From: Clostridia bacterium
GTDB taxonomy: Bacteria > Bacillota > Clostridia > Christensenellales > UBA3700
NCBI GenBank assembly: GCA_029060065.1
Contig: JAIDUT010000015.1
Coordinates: forward strand, 1-38,789
DNA: 38,789 nucleotides
Reading direction: 5' to 3'
The notes below the pieces were generated by a model. That model made no database searches and had not been told where the DNA came from. It saw only the letters and a program-made list of their open reading frames with translations. Shown here in pieces: positions 10,501 through 16,398 of the stretch. How positions within the stretch are numbered: the first letter of the stretch is position 1; the number at the start of each line of letters is the position of its first letter. The position numbers and the translations under genes were made by a program.

Positions 10501-11300
10501 TACTTTTTGTCATCGTAGAAAGTAGATTCAATAAGTTGAGAAATACCTTCCTGCGAAGGGATTTCACCCGGACGCAAACGCTTATAGAGCTCTATTCTGG
10601 CATCTTCGATAGTCTTGGTAGCGTCCTTTTCGATAGTCTTTATAAGTATATCTTCTCTGCCAAACACTTCGTAAAGTTCTTCGTCGCTACTGATACCAAG
10701 CGAACGCAAAAGTACCGTGGCAGGAATTTTGCGGTTACGGTCTACGTTGACCCACAAAATGGAATTGAGATCTTGCTTGAATTCAAGCCAAGCTCCTCTG
10801 TTCGGCATAATAGTGGTTTCGAATCTCTCGATACCCGACTTGTCCATTGAGCTGACGCTGTAAACGCCCGGGCTTCTGACCAACTGACTGACGATAACGC
10901 GTTCTGCGCCGTTGATAATGAAAGAGCCGTTGTCGGTGATCATAGGTAAATCGCCCATGAATACCTCCTCTTCCGTAATCTCGCCCGTCTCTTTGCGAAC
11001 AAGTCTTACTTTGACACGCAACGCTCTAGCGTAAGTCGTATCGCGGTCTTTGCACTCTTTAATGGAATACTTGGTCTCATCGTCAAGCTTAAATCCCAAA
11101 TAGTGCAATTCGAATCTTCCGCCTCTATCGCATACGGGAGAAAAGTCGTCGAGGACTTCTTGGATACCCGTCGTGATAAACTGCTTGTAAGATTCTTTTT
11201 GAAGTTCGATCAAATAAGGTATTTCAAGCGGTTCGTGAATTTTGGAGAAACACTCACGCTCCGTATTGCCGTATTTGACTGTATGAGTTCTTTGAGGCAT
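7530..11300 (-). CDS. rpoB: DNA-directed RNA polymerase subunit beta
   Basis: Second-largest RNA polymerase subunit, 1256 residues. The rifampicin-pocket stretch [20 protein letters not shown] is followed by [10 protein letters not shown]; this differs from the E. coli sequence by Lys at the Arg529 position (codon at 9732-9734), while Asp516, His526 and Ser531 equivalents are kept. Conserved C-terminal motifs such as [20 protein letters not shown] are intact. After the normal end of the fold, residues ~1194-1256 form an acidic tail, with 25 of 63 residues Asp or Glu and three DIF repeats. The start is the ATG at 11300 with AAGGAGGG upstream. It has its own promoter instead of following rplL. 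Identification is certain. Confidence 0.99.
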   Translation of the reverse strand: MPQRTHTVKYGNTERECFSKIHEPLEIPYLIELQKESYKQFITTGIQEVLDDFSPVCDRGGRFELHYLGFKLDDETKYSIKECKDRDTTYARALRVKVRLVRKETGEITEEEVFMGDLPMITDNGSFIINGAERVIVSQLVRSPGVYSVSSMDKSGIERFETTIMPNRGAWLEFKQDLNSILWVNVDRNRKIPATVLLRSLGISSDEELYEVFGREDILIKTIEKDATKTIEDARIELYKRLRPGEIPSQEGISQLIESTFYDDKKYNFMRVGRYKVNKKLALATRIEGHTLAKDVVSADGEVLAEQGQVVDLKTATAIQNAGVNVVYLKKKNVKEDEPEEFKVIGNNTVDMIEYLKSYYGDKIDFTAKELGILEKVYAPALVKLMQENQELEDLKNAIKLPENRDKLVIKNLTLDDVVATVSYNLGLSVGFGEKDNIDHLANRRIRSVGELLQNQFRVGLTRLDRGIKEKMLVTQADGEFKAQTFINIKPVTAVIKEFFCSSQLSQFMDHHNPIAELTHKRKLSALGPGGLNRERASFEVRDIHHTHYGRMCPIETPEGQNIGLISSLATYARVNEYGFIEAPYRKVVKKQDAEGKEISYVTDEVQYLQADEEDKYIVAQANAQLNEDGSFATARVTCRHRGDIREFNQNEVSYMDVSPKQLVSVAAALIPFLENDDTARALMGSNMQRQAVPLLRPEAPFIGTGIEHKIAYDSGVMVIARNDGFVESVSSSEIGVRRDDGALDTYTLQKFERSNAGTCIIQKPIVNKGQRVSKGMVLADGPSTCNGELSLGRNILIGYMSWEGYNYEDAILINEDLVKDDVFTSIHIEEYEIESRDTKLGEEQITRDIPNLGDDALKYLDEDGIIIPGAEVHSGDILVGRVTPKGETELTPEERLLRAIFGEKSREVRDTSLRLPHGQSGIVVDVKVFTKENSKELSPGVSKLVRVYIAQKRKIGVGDKMSGRHGNKGVVSRVLPREDMPFMPDGTPLQIVLNPLGVPSRMNIGQVLEVHLGLVAKACGWHISTPVFDGATEADIKQLLVENGLPENGKIELYDGRTGEKFENPVTVGYMYMLKLCHLVDEKIHARSTGPYSLVTQQPLGGKAQFGGQRFGEMEVWALEAYGAANILQEILTVKSDDVVGRVKTYESIVKGTPITEPGTPESFKVLIKEFQALGLDVKVLNENKEEIGLRETVEEEGEYYEEHDNSADGKEVDIFDLGSQDDIFSFGDGNPFGDSDGDDKDDDIFSNMFEDDEN

Positions 11301-11338
11301 ATTGCACCCTCCTTAAAAAATTTCCGAATAATTTGTTT

Positions 11339-11385
11339 GTACACCGTCCTAAACTGCTGTTTTTAAGGCTAATTAGGCAGTATAC
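11339..11385 (-). promoter_or_regulatory. Structured leader hairpin of rpoBC mRNA
   Basis: On the minus strand GTATACTGCCTAA (11373-11385) can pair with TTAGG-A-CGGTGTAC (11339-11352). This gives 13 base pairs with two G-U pairs and one bulged A, closing a 20-base loop. It lies at about +12 to +58 of the predicted transcript, between the promoter and the ribosome binding site. There is no immediate T-run, so it is not a simple terminator. It does not match an RNA family I recognise. Confidence 0.55.
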
Positions 11386-11403
11386 ATAATTACACAATTA
11401 TAG

Positions 11404-11432
11404 ATTGTAACAAAAGAGGCAAGCAATGTCAA
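11404..11432 (-). promoter_or_regulatory. rpoBC promoter
   Basis: A consensus TTGACA (11427-11432), a 17-base spacer and TACAAT (11404-11409) on the minus strand. The transcript would start near 11397, giving a leader of about 97 bases before the rpoB ATG. Confidence 0.85.
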
Positions 11433-11610
11433 CGATTTTTATTAATTTTTTATTAAATTTTTATTTATATAATATTATAAATCTATGGCTTGACTTGATT
11501 TACCGTCCTCTAATTCTCCTACGCAGTATAATTTTCTTTTAGCCCGTATAAATATCTTCTGCTATGGCAATAATTATAATTTTCAGCCAAACTGAACAAT
11601 GTTTGGATAT

Positions 11611-11670
11611 TTTTATAATATATATGGAACTTTTTATAATATATCTGCAATTTTTTTATAAAATAAATTA
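11611..11670 (+). repeat. Imperfect tandem 20-base AT-rich repeats
   Basis: Three consecutive 20-base units start with runs of T followed by ATAA-type sequence (11611-11630, 11631-11650, 11651-11670). The first two share the block TTTTATAATATAT; the third is more degenerate. They sit upstream of both divergent promoters and could be an UP-element-like or bent-DNA region, or simply low-complexity sequence. Confidence 0.45.
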
Positions 11671-11693
11671 CATTATTAATTTAACTAATAGCC

Positions 11694-11722
11694 TTGAATA
11701 TTGGCAGTAGATTTGCTATAAT
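11694..11722 (+). promoter_or_regulatory. rqcP-ispDF promoter
   Basis: TTGAAT (11694-11699), a 17-base spacer and a perfect TATAAT (11717-11722). The predicted start near 11729 leaves about 46 leader bases before rqcP, including AAGAGG at 11765-11770. Confidence 0.75.
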
Positions 11723-11774
11723 ATTTTATATATATTATAATATTATAAATCTTTTATCAATATTAAGAGGAAAT

Positions 11775-12026
11775 ATGAGATTAGACAAGTTTTTGAAAGT
11801 ATCGAGAATAATAAAGCGCAGAACGGTCGCTAACGACGCTTGTGACAGCGGAAGAGCGCAAATCAACGGACGTCAAGCCAAGGCGGGCACACAAGTCAAA
11901 GAGGGCGACGTAGTTACGCTTTTTTTCGGCGATAAGGAGTTTTCTTTTAAGATTCTGCAGGTAAACGAAAACGCAAAAAAACAAGAATGTAGCGACATGT
12001 ACGAGGTTATCAGCGATGAAATTTAA
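11775..12026 (+). CDS. rqcP: RqcP/Hsp15-family S4-domain RNA-binding protein
   Basis: An 83-residue protein made almost only of an S4 RNA-binding fold: MRLDKFLKVSRIIKRRTVAN at the N-terminus, then GRAQINGRQAKAG and the VKEGDVVTL strand. This is the pattern of RqcP (formerly YabO), which binds peptidyl-tRNA-obstructed 50S subunits and works with RqcH in poly-Ala tailing during ribosome quality control. I chose the ATG at 11775 because AAGAGG lies four bases upstream and the protein then begins exactly at the conserved MRLDK; the open frame extends upstream to 11694 without support. The 3' end overlaps ispDF by 11 bases, so the two are co-transcribed and probably translationally coupled. Confidence 0.9.
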   Translation: MRLDKFLKVSRIIKRRTVANDACDSGRAQINGRQAKAGTQVKEGDVVTLFFGDKEFSFKILQVNENAKKQECSDMYEVISDEI

Positions 12027-13137
12027 CGTAATACTTGCCTGTGGCGGAATGGGCGAAAGATGCGGACTTGGTTACAATAAATTACTGTTGAACGTAAACG
12101 GTATGCCATTGCTTGAAAAGACAATAAATTGCTTTTGCCACCAAGATATATCTAAAATCATAATTGCCTACAACGTAAAAGATAAGTCTACAGTAGAAAA
12201 TATTGTCAAAGGCAGAGATAGTATTATACTCTGCGAAGGCGGAACGACGCGCTCCCAATCTATTTCCAACGCGCTCAAATACGTAGATAGAGATTGCGAC
12301 TACGTAATCATTCACGACGGCGCAAGATGCTTTTTGCCGAAAGATAGTTTAGTAAGAGGTATGCAAGACGCAATGCAATTCGGCAATAGCGTACTTTACG
12401 TCAACAGCGTAGATTCCTTACGTATTTTGCAAGACGGCGATTCTCTACCTATCGACCGCTCGAAGATTGCGCGTATACAAACTCCGCAGATATTCAAAAA
12501 GGACGAAATACTCAATGCATATGCTCTAGCTAACGGCAAAGACTTCTCTGACGACGCTACGCTCTATCAAGAGTATATAAAAAAGCCTATTCACTTGACG
12601 TACGGCAGTGAAGAAAATATCAAAATCACTACTCCGTCAGACTGTAAAAATCTAAACGGCGGGTATTTGATAGGCAACGGTTGGGATACCCACAGACTTG
12701 ACGTGGGCAGAAAATTGATACTAGGCGATGTGGAAATTCCGCATGATAAGGGACTTGTCGCTCACAGCGACGGCGATGTGCTTATACACGCAATTATGGA
12801 CGCTATACTTTCGGCTATGCACGAGAGAGATATTGGCGTACTCTTCCCCGATAGCGACGATAAATATAAGAATATATGCAGTGTAAAATTGCTTCAAGAA
12901 GTTCTTAAATTAGTTAATTCAAAAGGACTTGCCGTCAAGTCGGTAAGCGCGGTAATTATGGCGCAAAAGCCAAAACTATCGCCCCATATCCCCACGATAC
13001 AAAATAATCTTGCTCAAATAATGGGTATTGAGGAGAACTGCGTAAGCATTTCCGCCACCACCACAGAAAAGTTGGGTATGGCAGGTCGCGAAGAAGGTAT
13101 TAGCGTAAGTAGCGTGGCGGTACTTGAATATAAGTAA
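12016..13137 (+). CDS. ispDF: Bifunctional IspD/IspF isoprenoid enzyme
   Basis: One 373-residue protein carries two non-consecutive enzymes of the MEP isoprenoid pathway. Residues ~1-215 are the CTP-dependent cytidylyltransferase (IspD): the nucleotide loop LACGGMGERCGLGYNKLLL, IIHDGARCF and RIQTPQIFK. Residues ~216-373 are the cyclodiphosphate synthase (IspF): GNGWDTHRLDVGRKLILGDV with the metal-binding D-x-H, AHSDGDVLIHAIMDAI with the third metal-site His, and the closing TTTEKLGMAGREEGI. Both catalytic sets look intact, though IspF is divergent (AHSDGD instead of GHSDAD, and HERDIG instead of LGDIG). The start overlaps the end of rqcP by 11 bases, with GAGG in the rqcP coding sequence as ribosome binding site. 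The fusion is common in alpha- and epsilonproteobacteria and less usual in Firmicutes. Confidence 0.95.
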   Translation: MKFNVILACGGMGERCGLGYNKLLLNVNGMPLLEKTINCFCHQDISKIIIAYNVKDKSTVENIVKGRDSIILCEGGTTRSQSISNALKYVDRDCDYVIIHDGARCFLPKDSLVRGMQDAMQFGNSVLYVNSVDSLRILQDGDSLPIDRSKIARIQTPQIFKKDEILNAYALANGKDFSDDATLYQEYIKKPIHLTYGSEENIKITTPSDCKNLNGGYLIGNGWDTHRLDVGRKLILGDVEIPHDKGLVAHSDGDVLIHAIMDAILSAMHERDIGVLFPDSDDKYKNICSVKLLQEVLKLVNSKGLAVKSVSAVIMAQKPKLSPHIPTIQNNLAQIMGIEENCVSISATTTEKLGMAGREEGISVSSVAVLEYK

Positions 13138-13172
13138 TGTCACCGAACTACCGACCGCATATATCAGCCGTC

Positions 13173-13979
13173 TTATTTGCTACGGTTTCGTTTTTCTTCT
13201 CTATATTCTCTATAAGTACGTATCATATCGCGTATCATTATAGTAGAAATAAAACCTGCAATTGCAACTAGGAATAGTAACAAGATTATCTCTTCAATAT
13301 TGCCTTTAGAAACTCCGCTTGATAAAACACAATATAAAATTAAAATGCCCCAGAGAAATATCATTGACGGAACATATAAGGTGAGGAATTTATGCCAATG
13401 AGACTTAGGATACTTAGCTTTTAATATAGGACGCAACGCCAACATGCATAACGCTAAAAGCGATACTACGATTATTCCTATTCCTATGTAGATATACATT
13501 TGGTCGGCTATAGGAGTTACTATATCGGTCGGGTTGCTGGGATTGACGTATATCGTAATCTTTTCACCAACTTCATAAGGTATAGGATTGACGCTAAGAC
13601 GGCTCTCTACTGTATACTCTTCGCCGTCATAGACGTAGTTAAAAACAGGATATGGCGACAAATGCGAAGGATGATAATTGCTTCCAGAATATGACGACGG
13701 CTTATATCTCCATTCATACTTTACTATTGTCGCTTGCGTGGGGACAAAACTCTTGTCTCGAAATAAACTTGGCTTTGCGCCGTAAATAATGAGAAAAACG
13801 CCGACAAATATTATTAAAACAAAAACCACGAGAGGCGCGATTGATCCACAAATTGCAGAGCGCGTTCTGGTACCTTTTTCATATACTTCGATAGGTACTT
13901 CAATAAATGATTTTTCGGTATTTTTCCCGTCTTTTTCATTGTCTTTTATAAGTTTTTTATTTTTGTACTTGCCTCTCAT
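13173..13979 (-). CDS. DUF3592-type membrane protein
   Basis: A 268-residue predicted membrane protein with four hydrophobic segments (about 42-67, 161-183, 199-220, 229-249). Between the first two lies a ~90-residue presumably extracytoplasmic domain with the DUF3592 pattern: TQATIVKYEW, then YPVFNYVYDGEEYTV, then YEVGEKITIYVNPSNP. Its function is unknown in this family. Lysine-rich N-terminal tail and Arg-rich C-terminal tail would be cytosolic. It is a paralogue of the next upstream gene (14040-14891) with the same layout. It has no Shine-Dalgarno site; a TGT-TATAAT extended -10 ends six bases before the ATG, predicting a leaderless transcript separate from its neighbour. Confidence 0.8.
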   Translation of the reverse strand: MRGKYKNKKLIKDNEKDGKNTEKSFIEVPIEVYEKGTRTRSAICGSIAPLVVFVLIIFVGVFLIIYGAKPSLFRDKSFVPTQATIVKYEWRYKPSSYSGSNYHPSHLSPYPVFNYVYDGEEYTVESRLSVNPIPYEVGEKITIYVNPSNPTDIVTPIADQMYIYIGIGIIVVSLLALCMLALRPILKAKYPKSHWHKFLTLYVPSMIFLWGILILYCVLSSGVSKGNIEEIILLLFLVAIAGFISTIMIRDMIRTYREYREEKRNRSK

Positions 13980-13985
13980 ACGCTT

Positions 13986-13994
13986 ATTATAACA
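13986..13994 (-). promoter_or_regulatory. Extended -10 promoter directly in front of an ATG (leaderless)
   Basis: TATAAT at 13986-13991 on the minus strand is preceded by TGT (13992-13994), an extended -10. Exactly six bases separate it from the ATG at 13979, so transcription should begin at the start codon itself. The -35 region is poor (TTTTTA at 17 bases), as expected when an extended -10 is used. Confidence 0.6.
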
Positions 13995-14039
13995 TATAAC
14001 TCTAGAATTAAAAAAGTGATTGCCGTTATTTTAATGAGA

Positions 14040-14891
14040 TTAGCGCTTGTTATCTTTTGACTGCTCTTTGAAGAGTTCGGGATACTGCTCTTTGAACTCT
14101 TCCATTTCCTTTAACGTCTCGTCAATTTCGGCAACTTTTTTGGCGATTCTCTTTCGTCTCATGGTATTTTCTACGATACTCTTTATCATTACTATTGAAA
14201 TAAATACCGAAAAAATTAACGCTACTATAAAGACAATCAACGCATTTATATTCCACGCCGAATGCGCTTTCATCATAATAGCCGACACGATAGTAACCGC
14301 CCAAGCGAAAATGGCAAACGGCAAATAACGTCCGACGTAGTCTGTCCAATCGGCTTTGGGAAACGCTGCGTCCAATACCGGCGCAGTAGTAAAACACAAA
14401 GCGCAAAAAGATATGACCAACATCAAACTGCCGAAAATAAAGAAAAACTGCGTAGTTGTTTGAGATTCAAGTTCTTTTGGATTTTTTGGATTGACGTAAA
14501 TAGTAGTAGTCTCACCTACTCTGTAAATGGGGGAATTACCTCCGGTCTTGTCGGCAACGATATACTCTTTTCCGTCAAATTCGTATTTGAAAACCGCGTG
14601 ATAAAAACGCTCAGTTTTGTTATTTTCTTTATCATATTTTTCTTGAACTTCTTGATTGACTACAACCGCCTCGGTTTTCACCCAATTATTATGGCGAAAC
14701 TCTTTTCTTACTCCGCTGTAAATTAAAAATGCAATACCGCTACAAAATAATAGACCGAAAATTATCCAAGCTACAATAGTTTTGCGTATTGCTTGACGTA
14801 ATTTATCATTTCTATTTCTTTCCTCGATTTCTTCTTGAGAATTTTCGTCAACTGCAACTTCCTGCGATTTCAAATTATTAGCTTTTCCCAT
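14040..14891 (-). CDS. DUF3592-type membrane protein, paralogue
   Basis: A 283-residue membrane protein with four hydrophobic segments (about 38-59, 148-170, 188-207, 215-238). The DUF3592 domain lies between the first two: VKTEAVVVNQEV, HAVFKYEFDGKEYIV, YRVGETTTIYVNPKNPKE. The C-terminus is a charged, probably coiled-coil stretch (KKVAEIDETLKEMEEFKEQY). It shares layout and motif order with the downstream gene, suggesting tandem duplication followed by strong divergence. The ATG at 14891 follows the stop of the small membrane protein by seven bases, with AGGA overlapping that stop, so the pair is one transcript. Function unknown. Confidence 0.8.
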   Translation of the reverse strand: MGKANNLKSQEVAVDENSQEEIEERNRNDKLRQAIRKTIVAWIIFGLLFCSGIAFLIYSGVRKEFRHNNWVKTEAVVVNQEVQEKYDKENNKTERFYHAVFKYEFDGKEYIVADKTGGNSPIYRVGETTTIYVNPKNPKELESQTTTQFFFIFGSLMLVISFCALCFTTAPVLDAAFPKADWTDYVGRYLPFAIFAWAVTIVSAIMMKAHSAWNINALIVFIVALIFSVFISIVMIKSIVENTMRRKRIAKKVAEIDETLKEMEEFKEQYPELFKEQSKDNKR

Positions 14892-14898
14892 ACTATTC

Positions 14899-15225
14899 CT
14901 AATTCTGAGAATTGTCGCTTAATACTTCTTTTTTCTCTTTATAAAATACTTTTAGAGCTTTGATATATTTCTTGATTAAAATAATTAATGAAAATACAAG
15001 TACGGCAACAACGCAAAAACCTATGAACGTCAAAACCAGCGCCGGAAAAATCTTTGCGCTCTCTAGCGTAAAACTTACGACGAGATACTTTGCCGAACAA
15101 ATAAATACGAAAAATGCAATAAGCGCAACGACCAATACTCCCAGTGCGCCTATTATGCTAAATGGCATGATATAAAGCCACTGATATAATTTCATATTCT
15201 TTTTTTCTTTATCATTATTTGCCAT
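14899..15225 (-). CDS. Small two-helix membrane protein, function unknown
   Basis: A 108-residue protein with a short charged N-terminus (MANNDKEKKN) and two hydrophobic segments (about 18-46 and 54-87), ending in a Lys/Glu-rich tail. I do not recognise a family. It is the first gene of the pair with the DUF3592 protein at 14040-14891, seven bases downstream, so it may act with it. No Shine-Dalgarno sequence precedes the ATG at 15225; a TGC-TAAACT box lies six bases upstream of it. Confidence 0.7.
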   Translation of the reverse strand: MANNDKEKKNMKLYQWLYIMPFSIIGALGVLVVALIAFFVFICSAKYLVVSFTLESAKIFPALVLTFIGFCVVAVLVFSLIILIKKYIKALKVFYKEKKEVLSDNSQN

Positions 15226-15231
15226 AAGATT

Positions 15232-15260
15232 AGTTTAGCACAAAATATTAGTTTTGAAAA
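15232..15260 (-). promoter_or_regulatory. Promoter abutting the ATG at 15225 (leaderless)
   Basis: On the minus strand TTTTCA, a 17-base spacer ending in TGC, and TAAACT (15232-15237), with exactly six bases before the ATG. The -10 matches four of six consensus bases but has the TGN extension. The predicted transcription start is the A of the ATG. Confidence 0.45.
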
Positions 15261-15284
15261 GTATTTGTTATTATTTAATCGGTT

Positions 15285-15320
15285 GAGATTTCTCCATTAC
15301 GCTTTGCTCCAGTCGCAATG
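15285..15320 (-). repeat. Intergenic hairpin repeat, copy B
   Basis: Read on the minus strand, these 36 bases match copy A (2451-2486) at 32 positions. Two of the four differences are positions 5 and 22, which pair in the hairpin: T-G in copy A and G-T in copy B, so pairing potential is kept. It lies between the ArsP_2-type permease and the small membrane protein gene. Confidence 0.7.
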
Positions 15321-15331
15321 ACATAGACTGA

Positions 15332-16330
15332 TTAAAATTTAGGAATGATATAGTGGAAAGTTATAGCGACAACTACCGCAAATGCGAACAGTCCGCCGAC
15401 TATTGCAAAATTCTCTTTAATATGCTTGTTGGACTTAAAAAGAAATGCTATACCAAGTCCCGCATTGACGATAAGACCGCCAAGACATGCGCCGAAAGAA
15501 ATAGTTCCGTCTAAGAACAGTTGGGTGATAATTACGCTTGAAGCGCAATTTGGAATAAGTCCTACAAGCGTAACCAAAATAGGTTGCAATACTCCGCTTT
15601 TGGACATAAAGTCTGCAAGTCTTTCCTCTCCAACGAAGTAAACTATTATACCCATTATTATATTGATGATAAGTATATAAGCCAAGATTTTGAGCGTATG
15701 CAAAAGCGGATGCACGAGATACTTTTTGACGTTGCTCTCCTTGCCGTCGTCTATATGATGACCACAACAGCCTTTATGTATATCCACGTCTTCGGCAGTT
15801 TGCTCCTCATGGACATGATCGTGTTCAGCATCGTCGTGAGTATGCGATTCCGTATGAACGTGATCGCTCTCATGCGCGTGGTCATCGTGAGTATGCGATT
15901 CATGACCATGCTCCTTTTGAGCCGACTTCTTGATGGCAAGTCTTGCGAATATATCTACGGCATAACCTACTATAAGAGCCAAAACTATCTTGGAAAGTAT
16001 GAGGGCAAGAAGCTTAAGCCACACGCCTTGCTCATTGATATTGGATAAAAGTATTGGCAATGCCTCGTCGGAAGTTGCGATAAATACTGCAAGCAAAGCT
16101 CCTAGAGTAATCTGTCGGCGGGAATATAAATCAGACGCAAGCACTGAAAAACCGCATTGCGGAACTATGCCGAAGGCTGAGCCAACGGCAACAGAATATT
16201 TTGATTTAAGTTTTGAATTCATTTTGACGGCAATCTTTTGCTCGACAAGCTCAATGAGGATATAAAATATCAAAAGTATCCAAGAGAGCTTGAGCGTATC
16301 CAAAAGCGCGTCAAGTAAAACGTCCCACAT
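15332..16330 (-). CDS. Putative heavy-metal/arsenic-type permease with His-rich loop
   Basis: A 332-residue, roughly 8-10 helix membrane protein resembling the ArsP_2 family of putative metal exporters (annotated variously as arsenic efflux or manganese transporters). Two similar halves carry the family motifs GIVPQCGFSVLASDLY and GLIPNCASSVIITQLFLDG. The halves are joined by a cytosolic or exposed loop (15755-15910) with 16 His within 52 residues, plus Cys-Cys, a likely divalent-metal-binding segment. A longer reading from the ATG at 16339 adds three residues, but that ATG overlaps the -10 box and has no ribosome binding site, so I prefer 16330. The substrate cannot be told from sequence; the His-rich loop favours Zn, Ni, Co or Mn over arsenic. 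Confidence 0.75.
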   Translation of the reverse strand: MWDVLLDALLDTLKLSWILLIFYILIELVEQKIAVKMNSKLKSKYSVAVGSAFGIVPQCGFSVLASDLYSRRQITLGALLAVFIATSDEALPILLSNINEQGVWLKLLALILSKIVLALIVGYAVDIFARLAIKKSAQKEHGHESHTHDDHAHESDHVHTESHTHDDAEHDHVHEEQTAEDVDIHKGCCGHHIDDGKESNVKKYLVHPLLHTLKILAYILIINIIMGIIVYFVGEERLADFMSKSGVLQPILVTLVGLIPNCASSVIITQLFLDGTISFGACLGGLIVNAGLGIAFLFKSNKHIKENFAIVGGLFAFAVVVAITFHYIIPKF

Positions 16331-16337
16331 ACAAGAC

Positions 16338-16365
16338 ATTATAATGCAAAATACCGATTTTTCAA
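16338..16365 (-). promoter_or_regulatory. Promoter abutting the permease start codon (leaderless)
   Basis: TTGAAA (16360-16365), 16-base spacer, perfect TATAAT (16338-16343) on the minus strand. The ATG at 16330 begins eight bases past the -10, so the mRNA would start at or one base before the start codon. No Shine-Dalgarno sequence is present. Confidence 0.65.
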
Positions 16366-16398
16366 AACGAATGAAGCCAAAAAATTAAATTCACTTTC

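Larger units (their letters stand above)
11301..11774. other. AT-rich divergent intergenic region between rpoB and rqcP
   Basis: This 474-base gene-free stretch holds the rpoB leader and promoter on the minus strand, the rqcP promoter on the plus strand, an array of imperfect 20-base repeats at 11611-11670, and a dyad CCAAAC (11587-11592)/GTTTGG (11601-11606) with 8-base spacing that could be an operator. No open reading frame with a ribosome binding site or coding bias is seen, and no rplL or other ribosomal protein gene. Confidence 0.8.

Noticed and set aside
13166..13200. Weak hairpin with T-rich tail after ispDF
   Set aside because: Only about six pairs with a G-T pair and a 10-base loop, and it overlaps the 3' end of the convergent gene; not convincing as a terminator.
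15584..16048. A 154-codon plus-strand frame opposite the permease gene
   Set aside because: Its Met/Val/Arg-rich content mirrors the His-rich repeat of the real gene on the other strand; no start signal.
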